From positions 1 to 8,540 of the forward strand of contig JAUVLN010000076.1 of the NCBI GenBank assembly GCA_030600725.1: DNA of 8,540 nt, in the 5' to 3' direction. The translations under genes were made by a program, and so were the position numbers. Below, piece after piece: positions 5,748 to 8,540 of this stretch (position 1 is the first letter of the stretch; every line of letters starts with the position of its first letter). Source of the DNA: Thermoplasmatota archaeon (GTDB taxonomy: Archaea; Thermoplasmatota; Penumbrarchaeia; Penumbrarchaeales; Penumbrarchaeaceae). Under the pieces are notes generated by a model that made no database searches, had not been told where the DNA came from, and was given only the letters and a program-made list of their open reading frames with translations.

Positions 5748-6925
5748 TGGGAACGCTTGCAAGGGATGTCGCCATCATTGGTGTTGGACAGACCAGGTTC
5801 GGGGAACACTGGAACCTCACATTCAGGGAGCTGGGTATAGAGGCCGGTTTCCGCGCCATGGAGGATGCAGGGATCTCCAGCTCTAGGATCGAAGCGCTTT
5901 ATACCGGGACAATGTCCTCGGGATTGTTCCTGAACCAGGAGCACGTTTCCGCCATGATCGCAGAGGTGGTGGGGCTCACGGAGAATCAGATCCCCGCCAC
6001 AAGGATAGAGGCGGCGGGGGCATCGGGAGGCCTTGCCTTCCACCAGGCGATACTGGATGTGGCCTCCGGCCTGCATGACATAGTGGTTGTCGGAGGGGCG
6101 GAGAAGATGTCGGATGTGGTCTCGAACTTAGCCACGGAGTTCGTGGCATCGGGCGCGGACCAGGCATGGGAAGGATTGTTCGGCGCCACAATGCCATCCC
6201 TGTTCGCATTGATGGCGAGAAAGCACATGCACGATCACGGGACAACAAAGGAGCATCTGGCCCAGGTTGCCGTCAAGAACCACGCACATGGTGCCAAGAA
6301 TCCCCTGGCCCAGTTCCAGAGGGAGATCACGCTGAACATGGCCGTCAACGCACCCATGGTCGCCGACCCGCTTGGGATGTTCGACTGCGCCCCCACCTCG
6401 GACGGCAGCGCCTCACTCGTCCTTTGTGATATGAAGACCGCGAAGGAGCTATCGGACGATCCGATAAGGGTGGCGGGGACCGGACAGGGCTCCGATTCCC
6501 TCTCCCTTGCCAACAGGAAGGAGATAACGTCGATGAGGTCCACCGTGGCCGCCGCAAGGAGGGCCTACGAGATGGCGGGCATCGGACCCGGGGATATCAG
6601 GGTAGCAGAGGTTCACGATTCCTACACCATAAGCGAGATAATCGCCATAGAGGACCTTGGCTTCTTCGAGAAAGGGGACGGTGGTTTCGCGACGGAGAGG
6701 GGGGAAACAGCCCTGAACTCCACGATCACGGTGAACCCGTCCGGAGGCCTCAAGGCAAGAGGCCATCCGCTGGGGGCCACGGGGATAGCACAGATAAACG
6801 AGCTGGTCCTTCAGCTCCGCGGCGATGCGGACGGCCGTCAGGTCAAAGATGCCACGGTAGGCCTTGCCCACAATATAGGTGGGACCGGCGGAACCGCGGT
6901 GGTCAACATCCTGGAGGTGGTCTGA
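5744..6925 (+). CDS. Thiolase (acetoacetyl-CoA-forming family) lacking the usual nucleophilic cysteine
   Basis: It belongs to the archaeal/SCP-x-like thiolase family, whose members form acetoacetyl-CoA for HMG-CoA synthase. The 393 residues match the family length. It opens with RDVAIIGVGQTRFGEHW (7-23). The segment normally reading E-A-A-C-A-S-G-G is here EAAGASGG (89-96), so G92 (codon GGG, 6017-6019) replaces the cysteine that carries the acyl group. Other signatures are intact: DPLGMFDCAPTSDGSA (208-223), VHDSYTISE with H291 (290-298), GGLKARGHPLGATG with H341 (334-347), and HNIGGTGGT (376-384). The start is ATG 5744 or ATG 5747, both served by GGAGG at 5735-5739. The stop overlaps the next ATG by one base. 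It may be a structural or decarboxylating member of the complex, or use a displaced residue; C215 and C228 are the only cysteines. Family is certain, activity uncertain. Confidence 0.93.
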   Translation: MMGTLARDVAIIGVGQTRFGEHWNLTFRELGIEAGFRAMEDAGISSSRIEALYTGTMSSGLFLNQEHVSAMIAEVVGLTENQIPATRIEAAGASGGLAFHQAILDVASGLHDIVVVGGAEKMSDVVSNLATEFVASGADQAWEGLFGATMPSLFALMARKHMHDHGTTKEHLAQVAVKNHAHGAKNPLAQFQREITLNMAVNAPMVADPLGMFDCAPTSDGSASLVLCDMKTAKELSDDPIRVAGTGQGSDSLSLANRKEITSMRSTVAAARRAYEMAGIGPGDIRVAEVHDSYTISEIIAIEDLGFFEKGDGGFATERGETALNSTITVNPSGGLKARGHPLGATGIAQINELVLQLRGDADGRQVKDATVGLAHNIGGTGGTAVVNILEVV

Positions 6926-7326
6926 TGGCGGTCGCCAGACACTGGAGGAATCAGGACCAGAGATACAACCTGGCAGGTACCCGCTGCAAGGTATGCGGGG
7001 GACACTTCTTCCCCAAGACGTCGATGTGCCCATCCTGCCACAGGAGGTCCCTTGGCAAGCTGGAGAGGTTCCAGTTCTCGGGAAATGGGACCATATCATC
7101 CTTCACGATCATCCACGAGGGGATGCCCCAGTACTCCTCCCAGGTCCCGTACGTGATCGCCTATATCGACCTGGAGGAGGGAGACCATATCATCGGACAG
7201 ATCGTGGACAGCGAGCCCTCCGAGGTGGAGATCGGAAAGAAGGTCGAGATGGTGTTTAGAAAGCTTTCGGAGGAGGGACGGTCAGGAACCATTCAGTACG
7301 GTTTCAAGTTCCGTTTGACACCGTGA
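6925..7326 (+). CDS. DUF35 zinc-ribbon/OB-fold protein, scaffold of the thiolase-HMGS complex
   Basis: In methanogens the DUF35 protein bridges thiolase and HMG-CoA synthase and helps form a shared CoA site, so that acetoacetyl-CoA moves between them. The 133 residues show the two-part family layout. An N-terminal helix with a rubredoxin-like zinc knuckle carries C21 and C24 (CKVC) plus C35 and C38 (CPSC). An OB fold follows (about 45-133), including FSGNGTISSFTIIHEGMP (51-68) and PYVIAYIDLEEGDHIIGQIVD (75-95). GGAGGTG at 6913-6919 lies 5 bases before the ATG, and that ATG overlaps the thiolase stop by one base. It is the last gene of the operon; the next gene starts 65 bases on with its own promoter. 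All four zinc cysteines are present, so the scaffold should fold even though its thiolase partner is unusual. Confidence 0.93.
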   Translation: MAVARHWRNQDQRYNLAGTRCKVCGGHFFPKTSMCPSCHRRSLGKLERFQFSGNGTISSFTIIHEGMPQYSSQVPYVIAYIDLEEGDHIIGQIVDSEPSEVEIGKKVEMVFRKLSEEGRSGTIQYGFKFRLTP

Positions 7327-7344
7327 CCGAATATACCAGGGGAG

Positions 7345-7361
7345 AACTTTTTAAGGCATTC
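7345..7361 (+). promoter_or_regulatory. Promoter (TATA region) of the CPBP protease gene
   Basis: AACTTTTTAAGGCATTC has its TTTTTAA core about 40-45 bases before the ATG at 7392, which leaves a leader of roughly 15-20 bases with a weak GAGG (about 7379-7382). It closely matches the mevalonate operon promoter at 3883-3900. The T run may also help end the upstream transcript. Confidence 0.5.
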
Positions 7362-7391
7362 CGACATTGACAGCGAAAGAGGCTGGTCACG

Positions 7392-8540
7392 ATGTACGAG
7401 ATAGGCGATGCCGTCGAGGTGGAGGAGGCTCCCCTCGACCCCAAATGGTACGGTGTTCCACCTGCAGGGGAGAGGAAGACCCCGGGTCGGACTAGATATA
7501 TTCTGGAGATCACGGCGGTCCTTGCCGTTGAGTTCCTGCTCTGGGGGATATACAGGGCCGTCACGGCCGATTTCTACGGGAGCTTCGGGACCATTTGGTT
7601 CTACATTGGACATATTATCGCGGCTCCTACGATCCATCTTGGTCCCATACTGATCTACTGGAAGTTCTTCAGAAAGGAGAGGCTCTGGGTAAAGACCGAC
7701 AGGGACGAGAACGGCCACCTGAGCATCGATTTTGGCCCGTTCAAGATGACCAGGAAGCTTCTGCTGTCGGCCGTCCTTGTGGGCCTTTTCGGCGGCATCG
7801 TCTGGCGAGTTTCCCAGATGGTCGTTTATAGTGGTGCAAGTACGATCATGGGCGGCAGCTATCTTGGATCCCTTACCCTTTTCGACCTGTTCACGGGAGG
7901 GGATGTGGGAGCATTCTTCCTGATGACCTTCGTGATGTTCTTCATCGTGGGCCCCGTGGAGGAGTTCGAGTTCAGATCCTTCGTCCACGATCAGTCCGCC
8001 AGGGTCCTTCCCCTCTGGGGAGCCCTTGTATTCTCCTCTGTTTTCTTCGGATTATCACATATTCCCATTGCATTGACCGTCTATAAGATGACACCTGTTG
8101 AGCTCCTGTTCGCAGAGATCAGCTGGATGACCGCAGGGGTGGTCCTTGGTGCCCTCTACATGTGGTCTCGAAACATCTTCGCCGTGATCGTGTTACACGG
8201 GATCGGCAACTGGCAGCTTGATGTTTTCCGCCTGCAGGCGAAAATAAAAGGTGACGGCCTATCCGACCCACAGGAGATGATAGCGTCCTTTGTGGTTTCC
8301 ATGGTTGCCAATGCACTTCTCATCGTGCTTTTCTACCTGATAAACAGGTGGTACTGGGAGCCCCAGAGGAGGGGTGAGCCGATCCTGGGTGGAAAGCTCA
8401 TGGCGATACAGAAGTACATGCATTCCCACGATAATGCCAGGAGGCCAGTCTATGCAACCTCTGCTATTCTCACCTTGACGACTATCTTTACGCTGGCCAT
8501 CCTCGTTGGGGCAACAACTGGATTCGGAAAGATCCCTCCC
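7392..8540 (+). CDS. CPBP-family (Rce1-like) intramembrane glutamic protease, 3' end beyond window
   Basis: The frame is open from ATG 7392 to the right edge (383 codons, no stop). After a soluble, proline-containing N-terminus (1-35) come hydrophobic segments at about 37-57, 66-90, 122-148, 172-189, 206-232, 238-258, 261-272, 297-317 and 355-377. The three CPBP motifs are present in order: EEFEFR (E190, E191, R195), FGLSH (F219, H223) and HGIGN (H269, N273). Relatives include Rce1, which cleaves prenylated CAAX proteins, and bacterial enzymes for bacteriocin immunity or peptide maturation. Archaeal substrates are largely unknown. At 383 or more residues it is longer than the usual 200-300, with an N-terminal extension, a loop at 100-118, and an extra membrane segment after the core. 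The start is chosen by the promoter spacing and the first in-frame ATG. Placement beside an isoprenoid operon is suggestive but not evidence of a link. Confidence 0.88.
   Translation, partial: MYEIGDAVEVEEAPLDPKWYGVPPAGERKTPGRTRYILEITAVLAVEFLLWGIYRAVTADFYGSFGTIWFYIGHIIAAPTIHLGPILIYWKFFRKERLWVKTDRDENGHLSIDFGPFKMTRKLLLSAVLVGLFGGIVWRVSQMVVYSGASTIMGGSYLGSLTLFDLFTGGDVGAFFLMTFVMFFIVGPVEEFEFRSFVHDQSARVLPLWGALVFSSVFFGLSHIPIALTVYKMTPVELLFAEISWMTAGVVLGALYMWSRNIFAVIVLHGIGNWQLDVFRLQAKIKGDGLSDPQEMIASFVVSMVANALLIVLFYLINRWYWEPQRRGEPILGGKLMAIQKYMHSHDNARRPVYATSAILTLTTIFTLAILVGATTGFGKIPP

Noticed and set aside
7293..7988. 231-codon minus-strand frame opposite the CPBP gene
   Set aside because: The plus strand encodes all three CPBP motifs in one frame; the minus translation is a shadow.

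Overview
The window looks archaeal, most likely from a Thermoplasmatota-type euryarchaeote (inference, moderate confidence). The main reason is a four-gene operon that is a known archaeal arrangement: HTH regulator, HMG-CoA synthase, thiolase, and a DUF35 zinc-finger/OB protein. Supporting signs are TATA-like boxes 24-36 bases upstream of start codons, several apparently leaderless or near-leaderless genes, GGTG/GGAGG ribosome sites, a TTG start, and a PKD-domain lipoprotein rich in N-glycosylation sequons.

Layout. (1) Bases 1 to about 1440 are an IS110-family insertion sequence in minus orientation. Its transposase frame is open from an ATG at 1187 to the left window edge (395 codons, no stop or frameshift) with all DEDD residues and the C-terminal serine. 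The 230-250 bases upstream of its start hold stem-loops and complementarities, and they sit where IS110 elements encode a bridge RNA. (2) 1521-2216 is an AT-rich secreted lipoprotein gene beside the insertion sequence. (3) 2217-2459 is a convergent intergenic gap with a hairpin. (4) 2460-3329, minus strand, encodes a winged-helix/Nudix fusion. (5) 3456-3812 encodes a small protein with a possible Sm-like barrel and has its own promoter. (6) 3918-7326 is the mevalonate-entry operon. (7) From 7392 to the right edge runs a CPBP (Rce1-like) intramembrane protease gene, cut by the window.

How the genes work together. In the known archaeal system, thiolase makes acetoacetyl-CoA from two acetyl-CoA. 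It passes this directly to HMG-CoA synthase in a complex held together by the DUF35 protein, which starts the mevalonate route to archaeal membrane lipids. The upstream HTH protein is the obvious candidate regulator. The three enzyme-complex genes are tightly coupled (4-base and 1-base overlaps). The most striking oddity is the thiolase: the usual nucleophilic cysteine position (EAACASGG in the family) reads EAAGASGG, while the catalytic histidines are kept. The synthase keeps its Glu/Cys/His triad. The operon promoter and the CPBP promoter share an almost identical 17-18 base element.
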